NCBI RefSeq assembly: GCF_007665395.1 | Contig: NZ_VDND01000003.1 | Coordinates: 477,527 to 541,526 of the forward strand | DNA length: 64,000 nucleotides | Reading direction: 5' to 3' | Source of the DNA: Pseudomonas oryzihabitans | GTDB lineage: Bacteria; Pseudomonadota; Gammaproteobacteria; Pseudomonadales; Pseudomonadaceae | In this document: positions 45,579-55,599 of the stretch, piece by piece | Position numbering within the stretch: position 1 is the first letter of the stretch | Layout of the letters: the number at the start of each line of letters is the position of its first letter | The notes under the pieces: model-generated | Seen by the model: the letters and a program-made list of their open reading frames with translations, nothing else | Databases searched by the model: none | Told to the model about the DNA's origin: nothing | Position numbers and translations under genes: made by a program

Positions 45579-46934
45579 ATGTCCGATCCCGTCTTTCCCG
45601 ATACCGATCCCGAGGTCGCCGCCCGGCGCCGCCTGCACCTGCTGCGGCATCGTCGCCGTCGACGACTGCGCGAATGGCGCCAGCGGATCGCCTTCTGGGT
45701 CGGGGCGGTACTGGTGGGCCTGGCCGGCCTGACCTTCGCCTGGCTCGCCGATGCCTCCTTCGGCCTCTTTCAGCAGCTGCTGCAGCACAGTGCCCTCTGG
45801 CCCTGGCTGGTCACGCCCCTGGGCTTCGCCGGACTGGTCTGGCTGACGCAAGGCGTGTTGCGCGATGCCCGCGGCAGCGGCATTCCCCAGGTCATCGCCA
45901 CCCTCGAACGCCCCGAAGCGGACCTGCGCGCCCGGCTGCTGGCGCCGCCCATCGCCCTGACCAAGCTGCTGCTCACCGCCGGCGCCCTGCTGGTAGGGGG
46001 CTCGGTGGGGCGGGAAGGACCGACCGTGCACGTCGGCGCGGCGCTGCTCTATGGCTTCGGTAAGCGCCTCGGCCTGCATGGCCGCCGCACCCTGTCCGGA
46101 CTCATCCTCGCCGGCGGCGCCGCGGGTATCGCCGCGGCCTTCAACACCCCTCTGGGCGGGGTAGTCTTCGCCATCGAGGAACTGACCCACACCTTCGAGC
46201 AGCGCTTCAGCGGCCTGGTGCTGACCGCGGTGCTGCTCGGCGGCATCGTCACCCTGGGGATCGTTGGACCCTACAGCTACCTCGGCGCCCTGGACCTGCA
46301 CCTCACCTGGGGCCTCGGCTGGCTCGGGGTCGCGGTGATCGGTGTGGTCGGCGGACTGCTGGGCGGCTGCTATGGGCGCCTGGTGCTGCCCACCGACCAG
46401 GGTTGGCTGGGCCGCCTCAACGCCCTGCGCCGGCAGCGGCCGGTGGCCTTCGCCGCGGGTTGTGGACTGCTGCTAGCCGCGCTGGGACTGTTCTCCGGCC
46501 AGCACGTGTTCGGTACCGGCTACGCCGAGACCCATGCCATTCTGGCCGGCGAGCCCCTGACCGGCGGCGACTTCCTGCTGTGGAAGTTCCTCGCCAACGT
46601 CGTCTCCTACCTGGCCGGGGTGCCGGGCGGCCTGTTCTCCCCCTCGCTGGCGGTGGGCGCCGCCCTGGGCCCCTGGCTGGTCGACTGGCTACCCGCCCTC
46701 AGCCTGCCGCAGTGCGCCCTGCTGGGGCTGGCCGCCTATCTCGCCGGGGTCACCCGCACGCCGCTGACCGCTACCGTGATCACCCTGGAGCTGGCCCACA
46801 GCCCGGACATGGCCCTGCCGGTGCTGGCGGTCTGCCTGCTGGCCGCTGCCGTGTCCGGCTGGCTGATGCCGGTACCGCTCTATCACGCGCTGTCCAAGCA
46901 GGTGCTCGATGCCCTGACGCCCCGGCGCGACTGA
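45579..46934 (+). CDS. CLC-family chloride channel/H+:Cl- antiporter
   Basis: The 451-residue protein has a basic N-terminal tail (HRRRRRLREW) and about 12-14 membrane helices. The chloride filter motifs are present: GSGIPQV, GREGPTV with the gating Glu, GGLFSPSLAVG and a late Tyr (LYHALS). IEEL near the middle retains the inner proton Glu, which favours antiport like E. coli ClcA rather than a channel. A GTTACACTGGGAGG leader precedes the ATG. It probably helps in acid stress or ion balance. The gene stands alone between fruA and the convergent SDR gene. Confidence 0.9.
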   Translation: MSDPVFPDTDPEVAARRRLHLLRHRRRRRLREWRQRIAFWVGAVLVGLAGLTFAWLADASFGLFQQLLQHSALWPWLVTPLGFAGLVWLTQGVLRDARGSGIPQVIATLERPEADLRARLLAPPIALTKLLLTAGALLVGGSVGREGPTVHVGAALLYGFGKRLGLHGRRTLSGLILAGGAAGIAAAFNTPLGGVVFAIEELTHTFEQRFSGLVLTAVLLGGIVTLGIVGPYSYLGALDLHLTWGLGWLGVAVIGVVGGLLGGCYGRLVLPTDQGWLGRLNALRRQRPVAFAAGCGLLLAALGLFSGQHVFGTGYAETHAILAGEPLTGGDFLLWKFLANVVSYLAGVPGGLFSPSLAVGAALGPWLVDWLPALSLPQCALLGLAAYLAGVTRTPLTATVITLELAHSPDMALPVLAVCLLAAAVSGWLMPVPLYHALSKQVLDALTPRRD

Positions 46935-46937
46935 AAC

Positions 46938-47684
46938 CTAGCGGCCGCCGCCGATATCCAGGAGCGCACCGGTGGTGTAGGAGGCCTCGTCCGACAGCAG
47001 CCAGAGGATGCCGGCGGCGATCTCCTCGGCGTCGCCCGCGCGACCCAGTGGCGTGGTCACGCCCAGGCGCTCGGCGCGACCCGGCTGGCCGCCGCTGGCA
47101 TGGATGTCGGTGAGGGTCACGCCCGGTCGCACCGCATTGACCCGCACCCCGTGCGGACCCAGTTCCTTGGCCAGGCCGAGGGTCAGGGTGTCCAGCGCCG
47201 CCTTGCTCGCGGCGTAGTCGACGTATTCGTTGGGCGAGCCCAGCCGCGCGGCGATGGAGGAGACATTGACGATGGCGCCACCCCGGCCGCCCTGCTCGCG
47301 GGACAGGTGGCGGGCGGCCTCGCGGGCGCAGAGGAAGGCGCCATAGACGTTGACCTCGAACATCCGCCGCAGCCGCTCGGCGCTCATCGCCACCAGCGGC
47401 TGCGCGTGATCGACGATCCCGGAATTGTTGACGAAGCCGTCCAGCCCACCGAAACGCTCCACGGTACGCGCGAACAGCGCCTTGACCTGAGCCTCGTCGG
47501 CCACGTCGCCGCGCATGGCCAGGCCTTGTGCACCCAGGCCCTCGAGCTCGGCCAGGGTGGCCTGGGCCGCGGCCTCGTCCTGGCGGTAGTTGAAGGCGAC
47601 GTTCCAGCCACGGCGGGCGGCGCCGAGCGCCGTGGCGCGGCCGATGCCGCGGCTCGCGCCGGTGATGAGCAGGGTCTTGCGCAT
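46938..47684 (-). CDS. Short-chain dehydrogenase/reductase, substrate unknown
   Basis: The 248-residue SDR has the cofactor loop TGASRGIGRATAL (residues 9-21), followed by NYRQDE, where the absence of an acidic residue after strand two and the nearby Arg suggest NADPH. NNSGIVD stands for NNAG, and the catalytic set is SS and YAASK. Its end, GALLDIGGG, is typical of the FabG-like/glucose dehydrogenase group. The gene lies convergent with the CLC gene (three bases between stops) and is divergent from glgP by 170 bases. Substrate cannot be inferred. Confidence 0.85.
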   Translation of the reverse strand: MRKTLLITGASRGIGRATALGAARRGWNVAFNYRQDEAAAQATLAELEGLGAQGLAMRGDVADEAQVKALFARTVERFGGLDGFVNNSGIVDHAQPLVAMSAERLRRMFEVNVYGAFLCAREAARHLSREQGGRGGAIVNVSSIAARLGSPNEYVDYAASKAALDTLTLGLAKELGPHGVRVNAVRPGVTLTDIHASGGQPGRAERLGVTTPLGRAGDAEEIAAGILWLLSDEASYTTGALLDIGGGR

Positions 47685-47854
47685 GTCGGAAACCTCGCAC
47701 TAGAGAGGGTAGGGGTAACGGCTAACCGTCTGATGTATCGAAAAAAGCTTGGACGTCCCGGCCGTTTCGCCTAAAAGTAAGGCAACGGCACGCAGCGCAT
47801 TTTCCGCGGCCACTTCGCGATCTGATTCCTAAGCGCTTGCAGAGGTCAATCCTG

Positions 47855-50296
47855 ATGACGAGACCCCGCTTCATCTCGCCCAACGAAGTTTCCGCGCTCC
47901 GCACCAACATTCTCTCCAAGCTCACCTACGCCGTCGGCAAGGATCCCGACAACGCCCTCGACCACGACTGGTTTCAGGCCACCGCGCTGGCCGCCCGGGA
48001 CTACATCGTCGATCGCTGGATGAGTCGTACCCGCGAGGCCTATCGCACCGGGCAGAAGCGGGTCTACTACCTCTCCCTGGAATTCCTCATCGGCCGCCTG
48101 CTGATCGACAGCCTGTCCAACCTGGGCATCCTCGAGGAGACCCGCCGCGCCCTGGCCGATCTCGGCGTCGACCTGGAACGCATCCGCGGCCTGGAGCCGG
48201 ACGCCGCCCTGGGCAACGGCGGGCTCGGCCGCCTGGCCGCCTGCTTCATGGAAAGCATGGCCACCCTGGGCATCGCCAGCCATGGCTATGGCATCCGCTA
48301 CGAACACGGCCTGTTCCGCCAGGTGATCGCCGATGGCTTCCAGCTGGAGCAGCCGGAGAACTGGCTGGACTTCGGCAACCCCTGGGAATTCGAACGCGCC
48401 GAGGTGGTGTACGAGATCGGCTTCGGTGGTCACGTGGCGCCCTATGGCGAGGGCGACCCCCGGCGACAGACCTGGACCCCGGGCGAGCGCATCCGCGCGG
48501 TGGCCTACGACACCCCGGTGATCGGCTGGGGCGGGGAGGGCGCCAACACCCTGAGACTCTGGCGTGCCCGACCGCTGGAGATCCTCCACCTGGAAACCTT
48601 CAACGCCGGCGACCACGTCGGCGCCGTGGCCAACGAGGCGCGCGCCGAGAGCATCTCGCGGGTGCTCTATCCGGCCGACAGCAGCGAGGCCGGCCAGGAA
48701 TTGCGCCTGCGCCAGGAGTACTTCTTCGTCGCCGCCTCCCTGGCCGACCTGACCCGTCGCCACCTCAAGCAGCACAGCGACCTGCTCAGCCTGCCCGAGC
48801 ACGTCGCCATCCAGCTCAACGATACCCACCCGGCCATCGCCGTGGCCGAGCTGATGCGCCTGCTGGTGGACGTCCACGGCATTCCCTGGGACGCCGCCTG
48901 GAACACCACCGTCGGTACCCTCAGCTACACCAACCACACCCTGTTGCCGGAGGCCCTGGAGACCTGGCCGGTGCAGTTGATGGAGCGCCTGCTGCCGCGG
49001 CACATGCAGATCATCTACCTGATCAATGCCCAGTTCCTCGACTCCCTGCGCGCCCGCGGCGAGACCGACGGCGGAATGATTTCCTACGTCTCCCTGATCG
49101 ACGAAAGCCAGGGCCGCCGGGTACGCATGGGCAACCTGGCCTTCCTCGGCTCCCACAGCATCAACGGGGTGTCCGGGCTGCACACCGACCTGATGCGCAA
49201 GACGGTCTTCCGCTCGCTGCACCGGCTCTACCCGGAGCGGATCAACAACAAGACCAATGGCATCACCTTCCGCCGCTGGCTGCACCAGGCCAACCCGGCG
49301 CTCACCGACCTGCTGGTGGATACCCTCGGCCAGGGCGTGCTGGACGATCCCGAGCGCACCCTGCCGCAGCTCAAGCCCTATGCCAACGACAGCACCTTCC
49401 GCGAGCGCTTCGCCCTGCAGCGCCAGCGCAACAAGGACACCTTCACCAGCTTGGTGAAACAGCGGATGGAGATCGACCTCGACCCCAGTGCGCTGTTCGA
49501 CGTCCAGATCAAGCGGATCCACGAGTACAAGCGGCAACTGATGAACCTGCTGCAGACCATCGCGCTGTACCAAGCCATCCGCGACAACCCCAATGGCGAC
49601 TGGACGCCGCGGGTCAAGATCTTCGCCGGCAAGGCCGCGGCCAGCTACTACCAGGCCAAGCTGATCATCAAGCTGGCCAACGACGTGGCCAAGGTGGTCA
49701 ACAGCGACCCCCTGACCCGTGACCTGCTCAAGGTGGTCTTCCTGCCCAACTACAACGTCAGCCTGGCCGAGGTGATGATCCCGGCGGCGGACCTGTCCGA
49801 GCAGATCTCCACCGCCGGTATGGAAGCGTCGGGCACCAGCAACATGAAGTTCGGCCTCAATGGCGCCCTCACCATTGGTACCCTGGATGGTGCCAACGTG
49901 GAGATGTGCGAGCTGATCGGTGCCGAGCACATGTTCATCTTCGGCCTCAAGGCGGCCGAGGTGGAAGAGCGCCAGCGCAGCGGCGGCATCTCCTCGGACA
50001 TCATCGAGAATTCGCCGCGGCTGTCCCAGGTGCTGGCCGGGCTGCGGGGAGGGCAGTTCTCGCCCGAGGATCCGGCGCGCTACAACAGCCTGCTGGACGT
50101 GCTGACCTGGCACGACCGCTTCCTGGTCTGCGCCGACTTCGACGCCTACTGGGACGCTCAGCGCCAGGTCGAGACCCGCTGGCAGCAGCCGGACAAATGG
50201 TGGCAATCGGCGGTGATCAACACCGCCAGCATGGGCTGGTTCTCCTCTGACCGCACCATCCGCGAATACGCCACGGAGATCTGGAAGGCGTTGTAG
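47855..50296 (+). CDS. glgP: Glycogen/maltodextrin phosphorylase GlgP
   Basis: GlgP removes glucose-1-phosphate from glycogen or maltodextrin ends. ATG 47855 follows AGAGG and gives 813 residues. GT35 features: YYLSLEFLIGRLL, GNGGLGRLAACF, NDTHPAIAVAEL, NKTNGITFRRWL, RIHEYKRQLMN, and the pyridoxal-phosphate lysine at about residue 665 in EASGTSNMKFGLNGA. The short N-terminus lacks the phosphorylation and AMP sites of animal enzymes. It acts with GlgX, 330 bases downstream, beyond a pair of repeats. Confidence 0.95.
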   Translation: MTRPRFISPNEVSALRTNILSKLTYAVGKDPDNALDHDWFQATALAARDYIVDRWMSRTREAYRTGQKRVYYLSLEFLIGRLLIDSLSNLGILEETRRALADLGVDLERIRGLEPDAALGNGGLGRLAACFMESMATLGIASHGYGIRYEHGLFRQVIADGFQLEQPENWLDFGNPWEFERAEVVYEIGFGGHVAPYGEGDPRRQTWTPGERIRAVAYDTPVIGWGGEGANTLRLWRARPLEILHLETFNAGDHVGAVANEARAESISRVLYPADSSEAGQELRLRQEYFFVAASLADLTRRHLKQHSDLLSLPEHVAIQLNDTHPAIAVAELMRLLVDVHGIPWDAAWNTTVGTLSYTNHTLLPEALETWPVQLMERLLPRHMQIIYLINAQFLDSLRARGETDGGMISYVSLIDESQGRRVRMGNLAFLGSHSINGVSGLHTDLMRKTVFRSLHRLYPERINNKTNGITFRRWLHQANPALTDLLVDTLGQGVLDDPERTLPQLKPYANDSTFRERFALQRQRNKDTFTSLVKQRMEIDLDPSALFDVQIKRIHEYKRQLMNLLQTIALYQAIRDNPNGDWTPRVKIFAGKAAASYYQAKLIIKLANDVAKVVNSDPLTRDLLKVVFLPNYNVSLAEVMIPAADLSEQISTAGMEASGTSNMKFGLNGALTIGTLDGANVEMCELIGAEHMFIFGLKAAEVEERQRSGGISSDIIENSPRLSQVLAGLRGGQFSPEDPARYNSLLDVLTWHDRFLVCADFDAYWDAQRQVETRWQQPDKWWQSAVINTASMGWFSSDRTIREYATEIWKAL

Positions 50297-50310
50297 TTGA
50301 ATGCGCTGTG

Positions 50311-50536
50311 CGGCCATTGCGGCGATAGACCCCGGGTTGGGTTGAGACGGCTCCATCGTCGCAGCCCAACATTGCCGGCCCCGAAGCGATGGTGGGCTGC
50401 GCTGTACTCAGCCAACCTGCGGTTGCCGGTAGGTTGGGTTGAGACGGCTCTATCGTCGAAGCCCAACATTGCCAGTCCCAAGGTGATGTTGGGCTTCGCT
50501 ACGCTCAACCCAACCTACGCCGGCCATTGCCGCGAT
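50311..50536. repeat. Two inverted-repeat (REP-like) elements bracketed by direct repeats
   Basis: Two related units of about 87-90 bases occur at about 50334-50420 and 50429-50518. The second is a near-perfect hairpin: GTAGGTTGGGTTGAG (50429-50443) with CTCAACCCAACCTAC (50504-50518), and an inner stem CGAAGCCCAACAT (50457-50469) with ATGTTGGGCTTCG (50486-50498). The first is a decayed copy. Both lie between direct repeats CGGCCATTGCGGCGAT (50311-50326) and CGGCCATTGCCGCGAT (50521-50536), differing at one base. Such GTTGGGTTGAG elements are common between Pseudomonas genes. Nothing else is visible in this gap of 327 bases. Confidence 0.88.
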
Positions 50537-50623
50537 CAACTACCCCGCGATTGAGAACCCACGCCTTCCACGCCGTCTACATCCTTGCAGCATCCGCCCT
50601 ACAAGCCCTGATCTGGAGCCCCC

Positions 50624-52720
50624 ATGCCCCGTACCTTCACCCGCCTCGAAGCGGGCAGTCCTGTTCACTACGGTGCCACCGTCGTCGACGACGGGATCAA
50701 CTTCGCCATCTGGTCGCCCGCCGCCGAAGCGGTCGACCTCTGCCTCTACGATGCCAAGGGCGCAGCCGAGACCCAGCGGCTGGCCTTTCGCGAGCATGAA
50801 GGTGGCGTCTGGCATGGCTTCCTCCCCGGCGCCAAGCCGGGCCTGAGGTATGGCCTACGCGCCCAGGGCGCCTATCGGCCCCAGGACGGCCTGAGATTCA
50901 ACGCCCACAAATTGCTGGTGGACCCCTGGGCCCTGGCGGTGGACCGGCCCTTCCAATTGCACCCCAGCACCTACGGCTTCCATCCCGACGACCCCAATCG
51001 TCCCGATGAGCGTGACAGCGGCGCCCAGGTGCCCAAGGCCATCGTCCTGCCACCGCTGGACAGTCTCGCGCCAAGCCCCAAGCGTCGCGACGCCGGGCTG
51101 ATCTATGAACTGCATGTGCGTGGCCAGAGCAAGTTGCACCCCGAGGTCCCGGCCCGCCAACGCGGGACCCTGGCCGCCCTGCGGCATCCGTCATTGATCG
51201 AGCACTGGCAGCGCCTCGGCGTCACCACCCTGGAACTCCTGCCCATCGCCGCCTGGGCCGACGACCGCCACCTGCCGGCCCTCGGGCTGGCCAACTACTG
51301 GGGCTACAACCCGGTGCTCATGGCTGCCGTCGATCCGCGCCTGGCGGGGGCCGATGCCCTGGGCGAGTTGCGCGAGACGGTCGCCACCCTGCAGGGGGCC
51401 GGTTTCGAGGTCTTGCTCGATGTGGTCTTCAATCACACCGGCGAAGGCGACGAACTCGGTCCCACCTTTAACCTGCGCGGCCTGGATAACGCCGGCTATT
51501 ACCGGCTGCAGCCGGACGATCCGGCGCGCTACATCAACGACATGGGCTGCGGCAACTGCCTGGCGCTCTACAGTCCGCCGGCGCTGCGCCTGACCCTGGA
51601 CAGCCTGCGCCACTGGGTCACCGCGGCCGGCGTCGACGGCTTCCGCTTCGACCTGGCGCCGGCCTTGGGCCGCCTGGAGAGCGGCTTCGACCGCGATGCA
51701 CCGCTGCTCCAGGCCCTGGCCCAGGACCCGGTGCTGCGCCAGGTGCGGCTGGTGGCGGAACCCTGGGACATCGGCCCCGGCGGTCACCAGGTCGGCGCCT
51801 TCCGCGCGCCCTGGCAGGAGTGGAACGATGCCTTCCGCGACGACGTCCGCCGCTTCTGGCGCGGCGACGAAGGCTTGCGTGGTGCCCTGGCCACGCGCCT
51901 GGCCGGTAGCGCCGACCTGTTCGGCGCGGGTGATCGCCTGCTGCGCACCAGCGTCAACTTCATCACCGCCCACGATGGCTTCACCCTGGCCGACCTGGTC
52001 AGCTACGCCGAGAAGCACAACGAGGCCAACGGCGAGGAGAATCGCGACGGCACCACCGACAACAAGAGCTGGAACAACGGCGTGGAAGGCCCGAGTGACG
52101 ACCCCGCGGTGCAGGCAGCCCGCGCCGCCGACCAGCGCGCCCTGCTGGCCACCCTGATCCTCGCCGGTGGCGAGCCCATGCTCACCGCGGGGGACGAATT
52201 CGGTCGTACGCAACAGGGCAACAACAATGCCTATGTGCAGGACAACGAACTCTCCTGGCTCGACTGGCAGCAGGCTGTCAGCCCCGCCGGGCAACGCCAG
52301 AGCGCCTTCGTCGGCCGGCTCATGGCGCTGCGTCGAGCGCTTCCGGCCTTGCAGGCACGGCGGCTGCTGGGCCGGCCCGCGGCCGATGGCTGGGTCAGGA
52401 TCGACTGGCTCGACGCCGATGGCGCGCCGATGGACGACGGGCGCTGGCAGGCACCGGGCAGCCTGCCGCTGAGTCTCACCCTCGAAGCTCTCGACGAAGA
52501 TGACCGGGCCCAGGGCCCGCGCCTCTGGCTGGCCTTCCAGCCGCGCCGGGAGGAAATCGAGCTGCGCCTGCCGCCGTCACGTGACGGACATCACTGGGTG
52601 ATACAGCTGGACAGCCGCCAGCCTGAACTGGAACCGGACTCGGCAGTCTACCCCAGCGCCGATAATCTCCGTGTGGGCCGAGGCGTACTGCTCGCCGTGG
52701 AGACCCCGAACGCGCCCTAG
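50624..52720 (+). CDS. glgX: Glycogen debranching enzyme GlgX (isoamylase type)
   Basis: GlgX hydrolyses alpha-1,6 branches of phosphorylase-limit glycogen, freeing malto-oligosaccharides. The 698-residue protein has a CBM48 N-terminal domain ([13 protein letters not shown]) and a GH13 core. [14 protein letters not shown], the [10 protein letters not shown] region, the nucleophile Asp343 in FRFDLAP, the acid Glu379 in LVAEPWDI and [12 protein letters not shown] are all intact. A domain near residue 600 precedes the end. It works with GlgP just upstream and probably shares its transcript unless the repeats stop it. Confidence 0.94.
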   Translation: MPRTFTRLEAGSPVHYGATVVDDGINFAIWSPAAEAVDLCLYDAKGAAETQRLAFREHEGGVWHGFLPGAKPGLRYGLRAQGAYRPQDGLRFNAHKLLVDPWALAVDRPFQLHPSTYGFHPDDPNRPDERDSGAQVPKAIVLPPLDSLAPSPKRRDAGLIYELHVRGQSKLHPEVPARQRGTLAALRHPSLIEHWQRLGVTTLELLPIAAWADDRHLPALGLANYWGYNPVLMAAVDPRLAGADALGELRETVATLQGAGFEVLLDVVFNHTGEGDELGPTFNLRGLDNAGYYRLQPDDPARYINDMGCGNCLALYSPPALRLTLDSLRHWVTAAGVDGFRFDLAPALGRLESGFDRDAPLLQALAQDPVLRQVRLVAEPWDIGPGGHQVGAFRAPWQEWNDAFRDDVRRFWRGDEGLRGALATRLAGSADLFGAGDRLLRTSVNFITAHDGFTLADLVSYAEKHNEANGEENRDGTTDNKSWNNGVEGPSDDPAVQAARAADQRALLATLILAGGEPMLTAGDEFGRTQQGNNNAYVQDNELSWLDWQQAVSPAGQRQSAFVGRLMALRRALPALQARRLLGRPAADGWVRIDWLDADGAPMDDGRWQAPGSLPLSLTLEALDEDDRAQGPRLWLAFQPRREEIELRLPPSRDGHHWVIQLDSRQPELEPDSAVYPSADNLRVGRGVLLAVETPNAP

Positions 52721-52883
52721 GCGTCCGTTCCCTGTCGGCCGCCGGTCTCAGCCTCTCGTCGCTGTCTGGACGAAGCCTGGAATCGGCACTGGCTGGCAGT
52801 CCCGGCCTGACGGTCCGCTCTGCTTGAGACGGAGCTTGAGCTTTGGCGCTACACTCGCGCCCATCATTACAAGGAGCACCGCG

Positions 52884-53894
52884 ATGTCCCGGATATCCCT
52901 CAGTCGTTACCTCATCGAGCAGACCCGCAGCCACAAGACCCCGGCCGACCTGCGCTTCCTCATCGAAGTCGTGGCACGGGCATGCAAGCGCATCAGCTAC
53001 GAGGTGTCCAAGGGGGCGCTGGGTGGCGTGCTCGGCAGCATGGGCACCGAGAACGTCCAGGGCGAGGTGCAGAAGAAGCTGGACGTACTGTCCAACGAGA
53101 TCCTGCTGGAAGCCAACGAATGGGGCGGCACCCTGGCCGGCATGGCCTCCGAGGAGATGGACCAGGTCCACCAGATTCCCGGTCACTACCCCAAGGGCGC
53201 CTACCTGCTGATGTTCGATCCCCTGGACGGCTCGTCCAACATCGACGTCAACGTCTCCGTCGGTACCATCTTCTCCATCCTGCGTAAGGACTTCGTCAGC
53301 AGCACCACCGGTGACGTGACCGAAGAAGCCTTCATGCAGAAGGGCACCGAGCAGGTCGCCGCCGGCTACGCCATCTACGGTCCCCAGACCATGCTGGTGC
53401 TGACCCTGGGCGACGGCGTCAAGGGCTTCACCCTGGATCGCGAGCTGGGCAGCTTCGTACTGACCCACGAAGACATCACCATCCCCGAGAGCACTGCCGA
53501 ATTCGCCATCAACATGTCCAACCAGCGTCACTGGGAAGCCCCGGTCAAGCGCTACGTGGACGAGCTGCTGGCGGGCAAGGAAGGCCCCCTGGGCAAGAAC
53601 TACAACATGCGTTGGATCGCCTCCATGGTGGCCGACGTCCATCGCATCCTCACCCGTGGCGGCCTGTTCATGTACCCCCGCGATGCCCGCGAGCCGGAGA
53701 AGCCCGGCAAGCTGCGCCTGATGTACGAGGCCAACCCCATGGCCATGCTGGTCGAGCAGGCCGGGGGCGCGGCCACCAACGGCCACCAGCGCATCCTCGA
53801 CGTCCAGCCCGACGGCCTGCACCAGCGGGTAGCGGTATTCCTGGGTTCCAAGGAGGAAGTGCTGCGCGTGACCGAGTACCACCGTCAGCGTTGA
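52884..53894 (+). CDS. fbp: Fructose-1,6-bisphosphatase class I
   Basis: Fbp hydrolyses fructose-1,6-bisphosphate, the key gluconeogenic step. ATG 52884 after AAGGAGCACC gives 336 residues; in-frame sequence upstream is untranslated leader and glgX end. Metal-site [12 protein letters not shown] and the Glu in EANEWGGTL region, plus [16 protein letters not shown] and [17 protein letters not shown], are typical of class I enzymes. Pseudomonas lacks phosphofructokinase-1, so this enzyme and the fructose-derived bisphosphate pool from FruK meet here. No partner genes are coupled. Confidence 0.96.
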   Translation: MSRISLSRYLIEQTRSHKTPADLRFLIEVVARACKRISYEVSKGALGGVLGSMGTENVQGEVQKKLDVLSNEILLEANEWGGTLAGMASEEMDQVHQIPGHYPKGAYLLMFDPLDGSSNIDVNVSVGTIFSILRKDFVSSTTGDVTEEAFMQKGTEQVAAGYAIYGPQTMLVLTLGDGVKGFTLDRELGSFVLTHEDITIPESTAEFAINMSNQRHWEAPVKRYVDELLAGKEGPLGKNYNMRWIASMVADVHRILTRGGLFMYPRDAREPEKPGKLRLMYEANPMAMLVEQAGGAATNGHQRILDVQPDGLHQRVAVFLGSKEEVLRVTEYHRQR

Positions 53895-54052
53895 TTCCTG
53901 CCTGCCGGGCCGCCTGCAACGGGCGGTCCGGTGCTGCCTCTCGCTCCGTTCAGCTTCGATTCAGTCCCCTTAATCCCCTGCTAACCTGCCGCCCCGGAAG
54001 ATGGCCAGGCAGCCGGTCGGGCTGTATTCGAATCGCGTGAGGATCTTCCACC

Positions 54053-54658
54053 ATGAACGCCCTGAAATCCCGTGTCGTCCTCTTCGGCCTGCTGGCCCTG
54101 GCCAGCCACTCGGTCTTCGCCGCCGACCCCCAGAACTTCGCCGGCCTCACCTACGGCAAGAGCTACGACAACTTCGACAACAGTCACGCGCTCAATGGCA
54201 ACCTGAACAGCCCCGATACCGACGGTGCCATCGACGGCAACACCACCTGGGGCCTGCGTCTCGGTCAGCAGAACGACGCCGGGCGCTACTATGCGACCCT
54301 CGACCAGGTCAGCGGCAGCAGCGATGGCATCAAACTCCGGCAGCAGGATCTCACCGGCAGCTACGACGCCTTCTATCCGCTGAGCAACAGCACCAAGCTG
54401 TTCGGCGGCGGCACCCTGGGCCTGACGCGGGTTACCCAGGATGGCTCCGACTACAGCCACAACGGCGATACCGGCTACCTGGCCGGCGTCCAGGCGGGCA
54501 TCCTGCAGCAGGTCAACGACCGCACCTCGCTGGAAGCCGGCTATCGCTACCTGCGCAGCAACGCCAAGCCCGATATCGACGAAGACGGCACCAAGCTCGG
54601 CTCGACGCAGCTCGACAGCACCAAGGAAATCTACCTGGGCATGAACGTCTATTTCTAA
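54053..54658 (+). CDS. Outer-membrane beta-barrel protein
   Basis: The 201-residue protein has a signal peptide (VVLFGLLALASHSVFA, cleavage before ADPQN). The mature chain has alternating polar/aromatic strands: FAGLTYGKSYDNF, TWGLRLGQQND, YYATLDQVSGSS, LFGGGTLGLTR, LEAGYRYLRS and the final IYLGMNVYF ending in Phe, the classic barrel C-terminus. It is predicted as a small eight-strand porin-like/OmpX-type barrel. Pore or adhesion function is unknown. It stands alone between fbp and the convergent copD, with no marked terminator. Confidence 0.82.
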   Translation: MNALKSRVVLFGLLALASHSVFAADPQNFAGLTYGKSYDNFDNSHALNGNLNSPDTDGAIDGNTTWGLRLGQQNDAGRYYATLDQVSGSSDGIKLRQQDLTGSYDAFYPLSNSTKLFGGGTLGLTRVTQDGSDYSHNGDTGYLAGVQAGILQQVNDRTSLEAGYRYLRSNAKPDIDEDGTKLGSTQLDSTKEIYLGMNVYF

Positions 54659-54691
54659 GACGTACCGGGGCGGCGCATGCCGCCCCTCTTG

Positions 54692-55591
54692 CTAGACGTA
54701 GGGATCGAGACCGGAAAAGACCGCCACCAGGGCCACGGCGACGATACCCAGGGCGATCTCCACGACGGTGGCCCGCCGTAGCCACGGCAGGGCACGGGGT
54801 CCATGAGCGAGTCGCGGCACCAGCCCATAGCGATTGAGCAGCGCCAGCCCGACCATCCCTGCCACCACCAGCACCTTGGCCAGCAGCAGCCCCGAGTAGG
54901 GCGTCAGCTGGAAGAGCCGCTCCGGCCCGAGGATCAACAGGCTATTGAGCGAGCCACTCAGCAACGCGAGCGCCACGCCTACCTGACCCGGCAGCGAATA
55001 CCCGCGCAGCAGGTCGCGGACCTCGAGTTTCAGCGGCGCGGGTGGTCGATACAGGCAGAGCAGCACGCCGGGCAGGCTGCCCAGCCACAGCCCGCTGCTC
55101 AACAGGTGCAGTCCCTGATTCAACTGGTGCGCGATACCCAGGGCGCCGCCCGTTGCCGCCGCATGGCCGCCCTGCGCCAGGCTGGCCAGCAGCACGCCAG
55201 TCAGGCCCCAGAGCACGGCCGTAGCTTTTTTCAGCGGGCCGCCCAGTAGCCACAGTGCCACCAGCAACCCCAGTGGCAGTTGCCAGCACCAGGCCCGTCC
55301 CGCGTCGGTGGACAGGAAGAGTCGCCAGACGGCCAGGTTGAAGGCATCCGTCCAGCCATCGCCCACCAGCGCAGCCTGCACGGGCAGCTGCGCGACCACG
55401 CCGAGCAGCAGTAGCGCGCCCAACGCCCGCGCGCTTCCGTTCGCCCGCTCCAGCAGCCAGCCGCGCAGCCCTGGGCGCGCGAGCCAGAGCGCCAGGGCCA
55501 GGTAACCCCAGGTCAGCAGCAGCGGCAGCAGGAGCAGGGCGCGGGTGAGCGGACGCCAGGCCTCGGGCGTCGCCAGTCCGCCGTCAAACAC
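54692..55591 (-). CDS. copD: CopD-family copper resistance membrane protein
   Basis: CopD works with periplasmic CopC in moving or holding copper at the inner membrane. About 299 residues with eight hydrophobic segments; family features include the His in QGGHAAATGG and LNQGLHLLSSGLWLGSLPG (conserved HLL...WLG). I place the start at GTG 55591, eight bases after the copC stop; no strong ribosome site is seen, so it may rely on coupling. The copA/copB genes known in Pseudomonas copABCD are not adjacent. Confidence 0.87.
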   Translation of the reverse strand: MFDGGLATPEAWRPLTRALLLLPLLLTWGYLALALWLARPGLRGWLLERANGSARALGALLLLGVVAQLPVQAALVGDGWTDAFNLAVWRLFLSTDAGRAWCWQLPLGLLVALWLLGGPLKKATAVLWGLTGVLLASLAQGGHAAATGGALGIAHQLNQGLHLLSSGLWLGSLPGVLLCLYRPPAPLKLEVRDLLRGYSLPGQVGVALALLSGSLNSLLILGPERLFQLTPYSGLLLAKVLVVAGMVGLALLNRYGLVPRLAHGPRALPWLRRATVVEIALGIVAVALVAVFSGLDPYV

Positions 55592-55599
55592 CGGAAGAC

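Noticed and set aside
47846..50356. An 836-codon minus-strand frame across glgP
   Set aside because: It is a shadow of glgP with biased composition and no family motif.
50334..50518. Tandem repeats as a CRISPR array
   Set aside because: There are only two unequal copies with long internal palindromes, no spacers of regular length and no cas genes.
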